Assembly (NCBI GenBank): GCA_026225945.1 | Contig: JAMJFZ010004031.1 | Coordinates: 4,644,001-4,708,000 of the forward strand | Direction: 5' to 3' | DNA: 64,000 nt | Source: Cricetomys ansorgei | Taxonomy: Eukaryota; Chordata; Mammalia; Rodentia; Nesomyidae | Shown here: one piece after another, positions 47,430-60,218 of the stretch | How positions within the stretch are numbered: the stretch's first letter is position 1 | Layout of the letters: each line of letters opens with the position of its first letter | The notes under the pieces: generated by a model | The model's input: only the letters and a program-made list of their open reading frames with translations | What the model was told of the DNA's origin: nothing | Database searches by the model: none | Position numbers and translations under genes: made by a program

Positions 47430-49555
47430 CTTGAATAATTTCACTTGACATTTTTTAAATACTTAGGTGTTTAGGCATAAGATTATTTTGATTGAATAGA
47501 ACACACTGAATCTTTAATCAGAGTCATCTTTTCTTATTAGAATGAAGTTTTGAAAACTAAGTCTATGTAATTCTGATCTGATAGATGAAATTAAATAAGC
47601 ATTAGATGAGTTTAATTAATGTTGCTTAGCTTTTGGTAGACATACGATGATATTAACTCATTGTAATGCTTATTTACTTGTGTATTATGCAAATAATTCA
47701 TATAATAATTCACTTCCACTACCAGTGGACTTTCAGAATTTACATAAAAATTGTGCATTGAAGGTGTTAGGTAGTATGGTCAAGTGTTCTAAAAAAATGC
47801 ATTAGCCGAGAAATATGTTAATGGCTTAAGTTAAAAACCTTTGTTAATAATTCCTATTAAAATAACCTCTCTGAGCTTGCAGGTTCTGGTTTACACATCA
47901 GAGCAGATGAATCCATTTTGATTTCCCCTGACTTCCAAGCTTACAAGTATAGATAGCATTATTTATTTGAATTTGGCTTATGGGGTCAAAATAATTACTG
48001 ACCTTTTAAAAGAGCTTCCATTTCATATTTCTATCTTGCAAAGTACTAATGTTAGCTTCTTTTGCTAGTCTTATGCCAAAATTACTTTGAAATAATATTC
48101 ACTGAATATGGTTTCTAATGTTTTTATAAACACTGTCCAGAGTCAACCTATATGACTGGCTTTCTATTCTATAAGCCCTCATAAATAATTTTGTGACATG
48201 TTTATTAAGGCTTTTAAAAGTTTTTTTCCTCATAGTACATGAGTGATATTATCATGACAGACTTGTCTCTGAAGAACTTATATCTAAAATATTTTTGAGA
48301 AGCCATTCAATTAAGCCTTTAAATAGTATCCTTTGATATTGTAGACTTTTTGGGGGGAAACCAGAATATCGTAGCTCCTTCTCTCAGTTTCCTAATCATT
48401 AGGAACAATTCCTGAATTGTTCCTTTAGCTTTCACAGAGACACAATTGATAATACTTGCAGAAACTAGTCTTTACATAGAATATGAACAGTGACATATTT
48501 GATTTGATTTTACCATTTATTGTTTGGGTCCCCACTTGATTATCCAAGCAAAGAGGATTAGCTTAATCCACATGCTAAGGGCATAGAGTATTTTTCACAA
48601 TGTTAAATTCAGAGCAGTTTGAAAAGGTAGATATAGTTTTGAAATTTTATGCCAAATTATCCAAATTACCCAATACCTGATTCCGAAGTAAAACCTTATT
48701 ATAGGTGCCTCTTACAAATCGAAAAAAGGAAGCATATTTCATAACTAAAAACTCTGCCAGACCTCAGCAGAGGGAACCACCATCATGACCAGTGCCATAC
48801 TCACAGTGGAATCCCGAGCGTCTGGGCTCAGGTGTTTTTATTCATTCAGAACTCCTCAGATGCAGATCATAAGCAATCAAACATCCGACACAGAAATCCA
48901 GTATCTGCAGACAATACAAAAGGCCAAGGCCTACACATCCCCTTTTCCAACAGTGCACAAAAACAATTACTTTAAACACAACTAAAAATAAACTTCCATA
49001 GCATTTCTGTGCTTGCTCTCTCCTGGTCCTCTGTAGCTTATCAGCACACATGTACGCACCTCCAAAGGGAGTTTGCTTTTGTTGTTAGAACATGCTTACC
49101 TACTCAAATAATTTTAATTTACTTTTTTTCTTTTTATATGTTGCTTTAGTAATTTATATTCAATGTGACTTTATTCTTTCCATTCTAGACTGTTCTATAC
49201 TGTTCTGCACATCCTTCTGATAATGTATACATTGGCTCTTTCTCTTCTTGGTTTGAATAGAGGCAGTGTTGCTTCAGTTTATACACACACACGTTTGTCC
49301 AGCTGATGGAGGTCACGTACTTAAAACATGCTGTGCCCAAGAGGTGACTAGGAATGTGTACTTTCAGCTCGATGTAGGCAATTTTATCTGTCTTGTTCAT
49401 GGTGTGGTCTCGGAATGGTGTCAGATACATACATAGTAAATCGTCAGTTAATGCGTATGGAATGAGAGAACAAAAGCTGAGACAGCAGTTGACTGTCTAA
49501 ACAGCAGCAGTTGCCCATCCTGTTGTGTCATATCCTTGGCAACTCTTGAAACTCT
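47430..49555. other. Repeat-poor AT-rich block, regulatory candidate
   Basis: No recognised SINE or LTR for about 2 kb. TAAT-core homeodomain-type words are frequent (for example tttaattaatg near 47611), which is also expected by chance in AT-rich DNA. Confidence 0.35.
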
Positions 49556-49559
49556 AACT

Positions 49560-50215
49560 GCTGACAATCTGGTTGTAGTAAAATGCTGCGTCATTGGGGA
49601 TTCAATTTGCATATCCCTGGCAACTGTTGTCGATTACCTTTTCATGTTTATGGTCATTTATGTTTCTTCTATGAAATTCCCGTTCATACCCAGTGAGTAT
49701 TTTAATAGAATCATTAACTTTTTAAAATGCTACTACTAGTAGATGCTTATATGCTTGAGGTCACTGATGTTGTTCAGCTTGTTTTTTTACATTGCTAGTT
49801 TAGTGTCGTGGCATATGGCTTGAGTTTCTATTCTTTTAGATGTCTTTTGAGGAAAATTAATCCTTATTTTAAAGATAATCAAATGTTTCTATTGCTTCTG
49901 TGTTCTAAGAGGTTTTTTCATCCATTAGGTGTATACACCACCCATTTAGTGCATTGTTTTCCTTCCTTCTGTATAGATAACCAATTGTTCAAGAGCCGGC
50001 CAGTGAATAGCTTCGTCCTCCTCACTGCTTTTCAGTATTCATTGTGCTAAAATTCATTTGTATAGATGTGTGTGTTTGCTTTTTATTCTCTTTTATAGTC
50101 CACTGGTTTCTCTATCCCTATACCATATTATTGTAATATCTGTGATCTTATAAAAAGTCTTTATAGCTTCTTAGGTCAAATGCCCTATGTTGTTTTATTA
50201 TTTTTAAAAGAGTCA
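49560..50215 (-). mobile_element. Old LINE (L1-like) fragment, antisense
   Basis: The words 'gattcaatttgcatatccct', 'ccttttcatgtttatggtca' and 'ctctatccctataccatatt' follow the usual antisense L1 ORF2 order. Many indels. Confidence 0.55.
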
Positions 50216-50492
50216 CAGTGAAGTTTAATATGACATGTAATATATGTCACAGTAAAACATTCAGTCTGGGCTGCTGTAACAAAATTCCATAGACCGAGTG
50301 GCTTAAATAGTAGATATTTATTTTTCACAGTTCTACACTGGGGAAGTCCAAGATCAAGGCACCAGCAGGATAGGTTTCATTCTGAGGCATCTTCTTTTGG
50401 CATGTAGTTAGCCACCCCATGTTATGTGTTTACAAGACCTGTCTGTTGGGTCTCCAGTATCATGTATTGTCAGGATAGAAGGACACTATCCT

Positions 50493-50755
50493 GACAGTTG
50501 TGTGTACATCTGCTTTGTTTCTGGTGAGTGGGAGACAGAAGTAGGAGGGTCACATCAAGTTTAATCCAGACTGGTCTCCATAGAAAGCTCTGGGTCAGCC
50601 AGAGATACACAGCACAACTTTGTCCACAAACAAATAAACAATAACCAGAAAGGAAGGAGGAGGAGGAGGAGGAGGAGGAGGAGGAGGAGGAGGAGGAGGA
50701 GGAGGAGGAGGAGGAGGAGGTGGAGGAGGAGGAGGAGGAGGAGGAGGACGACGAT
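50493..50755 (+). mobile_element. Diverged B1 with (GGA)n tail, inserted in the older repeat
   Basis: A B1-like body ('gtgagtgggagacagaagta', 'tccagactggtctccatag', 'gtcagccagagatacacagc') ends in A-rich DNA and a (GGA)n tail. An 11-base near-perfect duplication, gacactatcct (50482-50492) and gacattatcct (50756-50766), flanks the unit. Confidence 0.7.
50655..50750. repeat. (GGA)n microsatellite
   Basis: About 95 bases of GGA with one GTG interruption; the poly-Ser ORF on the minus strand is its translation. Confidence 0.95.
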
Positions 50756-50900
50756 GACATTATCCTATCAAATCAGCATCTATTCCTAGGTCTCATTTAC
50801 CCTTAATCACTTCCTTGGAGGCATCACCTCTCAGTATAGACATTCTGGGGATTCAGGCTTCCACATACAGATCTGCAGTTATGTTTCAGGAATGACACAT

Positions 50901-51650
50901 CTCTTGAACACTTACTCTTTTAATTTAAATGTTGAGTCATCTAAAATGTGTGGCATTCTTCTCCATAAAGTTCTGTCTCTTTTTAATGTAATTATATGTT
51001 ACACTTTTTATCAACTTTATACATCTAGGTGTTTTATTATTTCCAGTGATAAATTCATACAAATTAGATTTATTAATTTACTAATTGGTTTAGCTTATTA
51101 CTAGTAGTGCTTTTTTGCCTCTTGGTCTAGTTTATTTGATGTTAATGTAATTTGTAATACTTCATCTTATATCTCTTACGAAGGCTTATCACATATGCTG
51201 GTTATGCTTTTTTGGTTATTTTGAATATAATCTGGAAAGCTGAGTTCACTTAAACTTAGAGATAACTAATATGCTTAGATTTCTCTTCTACCAGTTTATG
51301 GTGGGCTTTCTCTTCTCCTTTCTCAAGTTTTCCTTCATTTTCCTTACTTCTGCATGCTTTTTGGATGGAATGAGCTTGTCTTTTCTCACTATCCCGTATC
51401 AGTTTTCAATGTGCTCAAAAGTTGTCTAGTTTATATTTACTTGTTGAGTGGCTACTGTAGATTTTAGCACGACTTTGTCAAAAGTTAATCATTGCTTTTA
51501 TTATTCTGATAATAGAGTCATTGTGAAGTTTGTATTCCATGGATGGCCAGTTTTTAAATTGCAAGGCTACCCCTCCAGATATTATTGTTACTGTTTGTGC
51601 TTTTAGATTTATTGCTTGAGAAGTTGCTGATTCTAAACTGTTTTTGCTTG
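50901..51650 (-). mobile_element. Possible old LINE fragment, antisense
   Basis: The long T-rich stretch with words such as 'agatttattaatttactaat' and 'ggtctagtttatttgatgtt' resembles antisense LINE DNA next to the preceding fragment. Weak. Confidence 0.3.
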
Positions 51651-54600
51651 TGATGATGATCTTGGATTTGCCCTATATCCTATTATTACTTCCTTAGACA
51701 CATACTAAGACAAATGTGGGTGTTAAGACAGTTCTGTCGCACTTATTATGGAGGTAGCTCCTGCTCTGGGCTAATTAACAGAACCAAAAGTTGATGTGAT
51801 TGCAAGTGTATGAAAACACAACCTTGGCTTCCCCATATGGTTCCCTTGCAGTTGTATGTGTAAATACGCTGCGAAAGGGAGTTGGAAACATTCTCTCAGG
51901 TAGGTACAAAATATGGTTCCTTATGAATGAGACCTCTGTTCAATAGCCTGCATTTGTTTGTTGGAATTCATTTCTTAGAGTTGAGCATAGTTTCCTGAGA
52001 GTTGGGGAGCAATAACTGAACTGTCAGAACTTCTCTTAACACAAATTATGTTCTCATACCGACATGCTATGCATCCTGCTGAATCTAAGTTAACCTGGTA
52101 ATGGTTAAGACCAAACGTGTCCTATAAATGTGAATGCTAGTCTGAACTGAACCTGTGATTGTCATACAGAGATGACTCTGTAACCAACATGTTTTTTTTT
52201 ATTTGTTTGTTTGTTGTGTAATAGTATCGCTCATTCTTGATGATCAGATGTCAGGGAACTAGTGAGTTCATGTATGTCACCTGCTGTTGTGGCTGCTAAG
52301 GAAAAGAGAGTGTTACATGCCTCAGGAAGAGGGCCTGGGCCCTGTAGAGTGGCAGAATAATGGAAGATGAGGGGGAAAGTCCACCCCCTCCATCCTAGTG
52401 GAGAGAGCTGTGAGAGTAAAGCAATGCCAGGAGGAAGCAGCTTGAGAATTTCATGGGTGCTCCCTTTCATGGGTGCTCCCCTCCATCTCTGTTGATTTAT
52501 GGAATGGGAACAGTAGTATTAAATAGACAAATGGGAAAGGCAAAATCAAGAGAGAATTTGTCCTTGGTTCTTGTTGAATTGTGGGTTAGGTATTATGAGT
52601 GAAGGCAGAGAGGAAGACCTACTAGACTTGATTACCCTCTGGTAAGATACAGTTGCTCAGGAAAGTACAATGGAGTTGTACACAACTTCAGTTGTGGGCT
52701 GAAAGTGGTGACTTATAGGGGTCCTTCAGGGCAGCCCCACACACTGGCTGGTGAGGCTTCCTGAGGAACAGTAGTTTTATTGCAGTGGAAATACAATGTA
52801 TAGATTGAAATATGACAGACTGACAGACAGCAGAGTGAATAAATTTGTACTTTCTGCATCATATCTCATTTCCGTTACTGTTAATTCTGTGTAAACTACT
52901 TTTAAATAAAAATGGCAATTCGTAAAGATGCAATATGATCAGAAATAGTTATTTTAAAACCATGCCTTTATAATCCCCGGTGTTTATTTTGATGATTTGG
53001 TGTGTAATGAAATATAAAAGTACATTTATGTGTAGCTCAAAATACAGAGATTATAATTGTCCTATAATGACAGAAATATAAAATGACCGAAAATACTTAT
53101 TTTCTCTCATAAAGTGAGGAAAACATTTTAGGAGTTGCTGTTCAAACAAGTGAAGCTAAAATTCTTGTTATTTTTTTTTATCATGGTAATGAATGAATAA
53201 AATCATGGATTATGCTTTTCTCTTTGAATAACTATTAGTACAATCTTTCTACATTAAATAGCATTACCCTTTGTGTTGCTGAAGAACACTTACTGCTTTA
53301 TGCTTTATATCTTATTGTATTTAAAATATTGACAGAATAATGAAATGTCATTAATTCAGCCTTGTTAATGTAGACTTTGGCTATCATTGGCTCAGCATAT
53401 CGTAGGCAGTAGACCACCTATCAAGAAACCTGTTCTCCAGGTAATTTAATACCAAGCGAATCTTCAGATAGAAGCCTTAATCTGTGGAAGGAGAAATTAC
53501 TTTTAAGGATTTTGAAGCCTTTATGCAATTAGTAATGGCTACCAACAAATTAGTTTTGAAAATATCCAACCGAACTTCCAATAAGAAATAAATACTTGCT
53601 GACGGCTCTGAGTACTTGTGAAGGCTGAATTTATACGTCAATATGATCACAGACTCGCCTGCACTGATGTTGGCGTATTCCCGTATTTGAATTCTGCTTG
53701 ACCATGGTTTCGTGTTACGTACCTACAGAATATTCAGGCTTCCCTGTGATTTTTTTCCCCCATTAATGTTAGATAAGAAACATCTCACAAATTGACGTAT
53801 CTTATTTATTTTTAATTTGAATATGCAACCGTTTTTAAAATAAATAGGGAATGTAAGTGAATTGAAATAAGTTGGCAAATGAGCTAGCATGAAAATAATT
53901 GTGAAAGGGCTGAAGAGTGGCTACCTGGTGACTGCCCACCACGCTGGCTGCATCACACGTCACACACTAATAATCACAGGGGTCTCATTCAGGTCGGGTG
54001 TGCCAACAGCTTTAATCACCATGCTCAGGCATCTGGCTGGCAGCTGAGAACACATGCTGGGTCCTGAGAGCTGGAGGCATGAAGAGGTGTAATTAGTCTC
54101 ACTGCCGTGGTGGAATCCTAAGAGAATTGTCTATGCCAGGTCCATGGCACCACAGCGAAAGAGCTCAAGTGAATTTACTTTAATAAGATAGTTAAATCAC
54201 AAAAGTTTTCATAGTTGATTCGTTTTAAGAGCATGATGCGGGAACAAGTTAACTAATGCCTGGGAATCTACTGTATGCTTAGGGCGGAGTCCCGCCCCCT
54301 GAGTGAAATTTCCAGATTGCTTCTTTACTACTGTCTGCCATAAGGTTCTAGGTTATATAAATACACTTTGCTTTGTCTAATTGCAAAAGGAACATATGCT
54401 CAATCTTGAAAAACACAGAATAGTTATAATTCCACTATACATATATAGCCACAGCCAACAGTTTAAAATATCCCATTTATCTCTTCCAGTATCGGGGAGG
54501 ATACCCCCCTTTGCCTACAACCCCACTGGAGGTCTTCCTCTTTCTTCCTTATTGGTTCAGTGTAGATCTTTGCAAATCACCTTCATTCTATCAGGTATAC

Positions 54601-54890
54601 TAAAATCAAAAGTTCCCAGATTGTCGTTTGTGTTTAGTTTTATGTTGTCTTTCTAATTTTTGTTTTATGTCTGTATTTTGACATTTTAAATTTCGTATGA
54701 GACACAAAAATCTTATTTATGGGCTACTATCTTTGAAGCCATATTTCATGGTTCTCACAGCATATGAATACGTACCTGTATTTTCTTCTAAAGTTATTTT
54801 ATGTATAAATAATGTGATATTTCCGTTAAGATTTAGTTTTCTTTAGCTGATAACCTTAGCACCATTGTTGGGGCGAGGTGCGGTCTTACC
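51651..54890. other. Repeat-poor AT-rich intronic block
   Basis: No SINE or exon recognised in over 3 kb. 52830-53880 is especially even and AT-rich and is a candidate for conserved non-coding sequence. Confidence 0.35.
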
Positions 54891-54894
54891 ATTA

Positions 54895-55020
54895 TTATTG
54901 TTACCGCTATGGTTTCTTGAGACGAGGTCTCACTGCTGAATTCAGACCCACAGCCCTCCTGCCTCAGTCAGCCTCCTGAACGGTGGAGCTACAGACATGT
55001 GCCACCACACCTGGCTTCTC
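54895..55020 (-). mobile_element. B1 SINE, antisense
   Basis: 'cttgagacgaggtctcactg', 'ctcctgcctcagtcagcctc' and 'atgtgccaccacacctggc' mark it. Confidence 0.85.
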
Positions 55021-55272
55021 CTTCGTCTTCAATGCCGTCACTGTCACCTTACGTCATATGAGCGACTTGAACATAATGATGTCCCGTTAATTTTCTCCGA
55101 GCTTTTTGTCTGATATGCCACATATTTAAAAATCATTTTCTATCACTTTTGACCACTTCCTAGAAATAATCTATTAAAGCACCTTAGAAGTTGTTGTAGT
55201 TTTAAGTATCTTAGCCTATTTCGGTAATATTTTTTTTACTGTGTTACAACTTATTTTAACGTCTACCAGTTT

Positions 55273-55275
<3 letters not shown>

Positions 55276-55305
<30 letters not shown>
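55276..55305. repeat. (TG)n microsatellite
   Basis: Thirty bases of GT. Confidence 0.95.
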
Positions 55306-55308
<3 letters not shown>

Positions 55309-55387
55309 GCTTATCTTTTCCTGTATAGGTAGTATTTTTAGGTTAATGTGTCATCAGATCTGAGAAATTGTCAAAATTGGTGATAAT

Positions 55388-55590
55388 AAGGCTGCAGAGA
55401 TGGCTCAGTGGTTAAGATCACTTTTCTACTTTTGTAGAGGACCTGAGTTCAACTCCCAGCACCCCCATGGGCAGCTTATAAGTACCTCAAACTCTAGCTC
55501 CAGGGGATCCATACCCTCCTCTAGTCTCTATGAGCACTCCCACACATGTGGCATGTAGTCGTAGTCAGACACACACACACACACACACTT
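55388..55590 (+). mobile_element. B2 SINE with CA tail
   Basis: 'ggctgcagagatggctcagt', 'gaggacctgagttcaactcc', 'cagcacccccatgggcagct' and a CA run at 55568-55588. Confidence 0.9.
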
Positions 55591-56683
55591 AACAAAATAG
55601 GTAAATTTATTAGGGTGTTATTTTTAAATTTACATTTAACATAATTGCTACATAATGATTAGAATAACTCTTAAATTGAGCAAAAGGGATGAGATACTAC
55701 TCAAAACAATTTGCATCGTAAGTGCTAGAAGTGCAACTCGAATGAATTAAAGTTAAATGGTAATTTATTGAATAAGCCAGTGGCGCTGTTAGGAGGACAC
55801 CCAGATGGCTCTAAGCGCTGCAGTCATGTATTTGGCTTCCACGCACAGCCATGCCTTCAGAATCACACTTTGGTCCTTTTTTTGTAGATCTTTTCATGTA
55901 GAGAAAAGCAGGTCACCAGAAGACCCAGCCTCTTCAGGTTAGTGTGCTTGGTTAAGAGGAGGAGTCTCCTAAAATAGACATATCTCAATCCCAGACTTCC
56001 ATCGGCTTTTCCTGCGTTAGCATGAACATGTAAGGTCTTATAAGTGTCTGAGTTGCCAACCTGGATAACATTACCTTCTTTGTGATGAAAGGCAGGGACC
56101 GGTAGTAAGCCACACAGCTTGACCTAGATGGGGAACTCCCCTAAGAGCCCCAAAACTCCAAAGAAAAAAAATAGGGAAAATCACCCACTGCTAGGGTAGA
56201 TTTGCTAAGGACCCAGATGCAGCTGAACTTTAAAGCCTGCCACATACAGCTCCCCCTCGAAAATAACTAAAGCCTTCTTGGATTCCCCTTTCATGTACTC
56301 ACAAGGTCCAGTTTGGTGGCATTTTACTTACAGTTGAGTTTTTAAACACCATTATCAATTCATATTTCCCCTCCAACATACTTGCTTCCCATGGCAAGGG
56401 GCACCCACCTCTCCTGCAATGAGCAAGCCTTGAAAAGATATTTTCTGCCATTTCTAGCATGTTGCACAATTTTGGAGTGAGTTGTAATTTCACCTGGAAT
56501 CAAAAGGAAAGCTGAATTGCTTTTTGGTAGAGGCTTTTTGGTGAAGATTCTAGAATAGCTTATATTATATTATGTAATTATTATGCATAACTTTTAGACA
56601 ACTCTCTGATATCATGAACAAATTCTTATTCAAAAAAATTTTAGAATCCCTAAAGGATTCTCAAGATCAAGTTAATATAGAGA
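55591..56683. other. Intronic DNA with no recognised feature
   Basis: No repeat or exon recognised. Confidence 0.35.
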
Positions 56684-56897
56684 AGGTCTGGAGAGATGGT
56701 TCACAGGTTGAGAACACTTGCTCTTGCAGAGACCAGGTTAGGTTCCTAGCATGCATCCACATAGTAACTCACAACCATCCTTATCTCCAATTCCAAGGGA
56801 CTTGATCCCTCTTTTGACCTCCACAGGTACTAGATGCATGCATAATATACATGCATACAGGCAAAACACTCATACAAATAAATGCATATAAAAACAA
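56684..56897 (+). mobile_element. B2 SINE
   Basis: 'ggtctggagagatggttcac', 'cttgctcttgcagagaccag', 'tcccttggaattgga'-type region on the plus strand as 'ctccaattccaagggacttg', and a tail with 'aataaatgcatataaaaac'. Confidence 0.85.
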
Positions 56898-56948
56898 GGG
56901 TAGAATGAAGATACTTTAAAATTATCATGTAACAGATATTCCACATAA

Positions 56949-57062
56949 TGGGCTTGGGATATAGCTTGATTGGTAGAGTGCTTGCATTATGAAACCCTGG
57001 GGGTCCTATCTCTAGGACCACATCAAACTGGACCTATTGGCACATGCCTATCTGGCACTTGG
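56949..57062 (+). mobile_element. ID-type SINE
   Basis: 'gggcttgggatatagcttga', 'ttggtagagtgcttgcatta' and 'gaaaccctgggggtcctatc' follow the ID sequence with several changes. Confidence 0.7.
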
Positions 57063-57169
57063 GAGATATAGAATAAGTATCATCCTTGACTAGATCCAAA
57101 GACCTTCCACGTAAAATGTGTAAAAAGATCAAAGATTATATATAATTTTATAAGCACTTGAAATTTATT

Positions 57170-57560
57170 GAAGACATGTTTCTTACAACAGATATTTTAA
57201 CCTTTATAATTAAGGCCATTATTTAAGCCAAAATTAGTTTATGACCGAATAATATTCCATTGTGTATATACATACATGCATGCATATATGTGTATATATA
57301 CATATATATATACATATACATGCATATACACATATACATACACATACATACACATATATATACTTATATCCGTTCATCTCTTGATAGATGCTTGGTTTAA
57401 TTCCATTTCTTGGCCAAAGCGACGAGTGTTACAATACACATGTTAGCATCCATGTTTCTGTGACACATCCACCTTATTTTCCTTTGGATACATGCCTAGT
57501 AGTGAGATTGCTGGATAGCATGGCATTTCTGTCTCTGGTGTCTTGAAAGGGAAAAACAAG
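57170..57560 (-). mobile_element. L1 ORF2 3' fragment, antisense, with (TA/CA)n expansion
   Basis: 'aataatattccattgtgtat' followed, after an expanded TATACA-type tract (57258-57365), by 'ccgttcatctcttgatagat', 'ttccatttcttggcc' and 'gtagtgagattgctgg', which is the antisense L1 order. Confidence 0.7.
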
Positions 57561-57579
57561 CACAAATAACTTAAATATA

Positions 57580-57690
57580 ATAAATATGAACAGGCTATTC
57601 TCAAACTAGAATATCTGCCTGCCTTTGCCTCCCTACTGCTGGGATTAAAAGCATGTGCCACTACCACCTGACTTCATTTTTTTTTTTGAG
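57580..57690 (-). mobile_element. B1 SINE fragment, antisense
   Basis: 'ttctcaaactagaatatctg', 'cctgcctttgcctccctact', 'gctgggattaaaagcatgtg' and a T run, as in antisense B1. Confidence 0.8.
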
Positions 57691-58639
57691 AAAAGCAAGA
57701 ATAAACACAAATTTTAATAATAATGAACTTACTGTTTAACATCCTAAAGTAAGTGAAGTAAATGGGGATTTTTTTTCCATCCATCAACCTCAATTTAATA
57801 TTTTATTCTAAATGACAAAAAAAAATACTGTTTGTGTATTCAGGTCATAATATGTTAACTACCACAGACTCTGACCTGGGTTATTTCAGAAAGCCTTGGG
57901 TGCCAATCATACAATGGTGTATGTTTGTAATACAAAGAAGCAGTTGTATATATATTTTAGTTACAATGCTTTAGTGTTTGCTTTTTTCTAGAGCTCTCCT
58001 AAACTCTCCTAAAGTGTTTTGTGGAAAAATATGTCAGCTGTAGTTGCTTTCTCTGTATATGACCTCTTAGGTGTTTCCACTATGGAAAAGTGAACTTTTG
58101 GATGTTAGGAAGACAGAGATGGGGTAGAGATTCTGGGATTGTCTGTGGTGAGAATTGTGATTTGAATTTTGGGGTCATCAGCTTTGGAAGGAGATCAAGC
58201 CATATTACGAGAAGCACAGGAGTTTGATATGAGGGATTGTTACATCACCTTGACCCTCCTTCTGACAATGAAGTTATTTATCAGAAAGAGTCATATACCT
58301 GTGCGTTTATTTGTGATAATAAGAATAAAGATGAAGTAGAAGTGGGGTTTGGAGACAGATATAAGTAGAAACATGACAGGCAGAGATAGGAAATTATTGA
58401 CTTTAGATCATCCGAAAGATTCTGCCTTATAAGCAAGAGAATTTAGGATTTGGAGTACTGTGGGTATCCTTTTATATTTAATCTTCCTGTGAGTGATACT
58501 CCTGGCTCTTACCTTAAAGCTTTAATGGTCATAGCTTTGACTCAGTCCTCAGTCCTTTTCTTCCTCAGTCTACTCTTATTAATTTGGTTAAGGAGGGCCA
58601 CTGCATGGTTAAATCAAAACATTCTGTTGGTTTCAAACC
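57691..58639. other. Intronic DNA with no recognised feature
   Basis: No repeat or exon recognised. Confidence 0.35.
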
Positions 58640-58836
58640 TTTAAGTATGTGGTTCCATCATGTACTGACTATAAATATTCCTGAGCAGTCATTTAAGAGT
58701 ATCTTTCTCCAATTGCCTTACCTGTAGAAAATGGGGATAACCATAGTTCTTATATTATCGTGGAGCTAAGTTAGATGTTCCTGGAGTGGCACATGCTGAC
58801 ATACATGTTCAGTAAGTATGAATATTGATAATTGTC
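58640..58836 (+). mobile_element. MIR SINE
   Basis: 'ttgccttacctgtagaaaat', 'ggggataaccatagttctta' and 'gtaagtatgaatattgataa' follow the sense MIR order. Confidence 0.6.
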
Positions 58837-59454
58837 ACTGTCATATGCACTGCTATGACTCCATCTTCTTACTTCCTCCCTGTGCCCTTCCTTTGTCTTA
58901 CAGTTTTAAGTTTACTCCTCTTTGACTGCCTTGTCTAGCTAGAAGAAACTCCGAGGGGAAGAATAGACTGACCTCCCATATTCATGTGCTTATTGCTGTA
59001 TCCATTATGCTTAGAAGCTTTTTTGGAATGGCAAATATCTGTGCAGGAACTTCATTTTATGACCTCTATTCTGAAGGCCAGATTGTGAAAACCAAAATTA
59101 AAAAAAGAAAAAAAAGGTTCTAACCTTACCTATAGTGTGTAAAGAGGGCTGGGATTAAGATGAAACTTCTTAGAGCATTAAGTTGGCTGAAGTTTTAGGA
59201 CCCAAGTAAGAATCACACCCATGGCGGTGATGACTTTAAAGGTAAAAGAGGCTAGTATTCTTGCTTCTGAGATAAATACCCCACTACACACACCTCCGTG
59301 CTAGATGGGGTCTTTGCTAGGCAAATGCTCTGCCAACAAACTCTATTTCAAGCCATCTCATTTTTATCAGACTCTTCTGACTACTGTGTTGAAGAGTGTG
59401 AAAGTGAGCAGTCATCTGTAACAAAACTTCTCCTAGGTAGACACAATACACAGG

Positions 59455-59915
59455 TCTACTAAGCCCAGATAGGGAGCCCACTACAGACCAGAGTACAGCA
59501 CCGAAGTCCATCTTGGTGAAGCAGTGAGTTTTATTTGGGCTGCTTACAGAAATATGGGTGGGTGGGGGTCACTTATAGAGTAGAAATAACTCAAAGTCAA
59601 ATGCATCGCCAAGGTCACTCCAGCATGGGTGGCAGCTCAGAAAAACTTTGAACCTTGAGTACACTGCACAGCCTGCAGGTAGCTCAACAGATTGTAAAGT
59701 GTCCCTCACTAATGACTCAGTAGACCTAAACGTCTTCCAGGCAGCTCAACTGGCTTCTGCCTCTTTAGGCAGCTGGTATAGTCTGTCTTCTTTGCAGCTT
59801 GGCTTATCTGAGAGTCTTCTTTTCAGGTTGGCTAGTTTATTGTGGAAAGAGGGGCCTAGTGAAGCTGGAAGTTTCAGAGACTTCCCGAAACTAGTTTGAA
59901 TTGTTTATCTTCCTG
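59455..59915 (+). mobile_element. Unassigned rodent repeat, copy B (see 37846-38165)
   Basis: 'tccatcttggtgaagcagtg', 'gagttttatttgggctgctt', 'gcatgggtggcagctc' and 'ggcctagtgaagctggaagt' align in order with the other copy. This one is longer and better kept. Confidence 0.55.
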
Positions 59916-60114
59916 TTTAAGGTGCTTCCCTATGGGATGGAATGTTTCAGTCTTGGAAGAAACAGGTCCACAACACCACCTACCCGAATTCACATAATAT
60001 TGTTGCTTAGAAGAGAAGAATATCATCCAGAGAGGTGACCAATGACTGGATTATAGATATTTACCTTTTCCTCCCTTCCCCCCTAACCCTCTTACTCTTC
60101 CAGTATTATTTATG

Positions 60115-60218
60115 TTAGAGGGTCTTACTCTGTAGCCCAGGCTGGCCTTAACTTATGATATTCCTCTGGCATCAGCTTCCCAAGTACCAGAATTGTGTTT
60201 CACACATGCACAACTGGG
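60115..60218 (-). mobile_element. B1 SINE, antisense
   Basis: 'agagggtcttactctgtagc', 'ccaggctggccttaacttat' and 'agcttcccaagtaccagaat' mark it. Confidence 0.85.

Larger units (their letters stand above)
50255..50900 (-). mobile_element. Ancient placental repeat split by a B1 (same family as 31380-31702, opposite strand)
   Basis: Left part: 'gtctgggctgctgtaacaaa', 'attccatagaccgagtggct' and 'agtccaagatcaaggcacca'. Right part, after the insertion: 'aatcacttccttggaggcat' and 'gacattctggggattcaggc'. The two parts are the two sides of one older element. Confidence 0.6.

Noticed and set aside
50470..50760. Poly-Ser ORF on the minus strand
   Set aside because: It is the translation of the (GGA)n tract.
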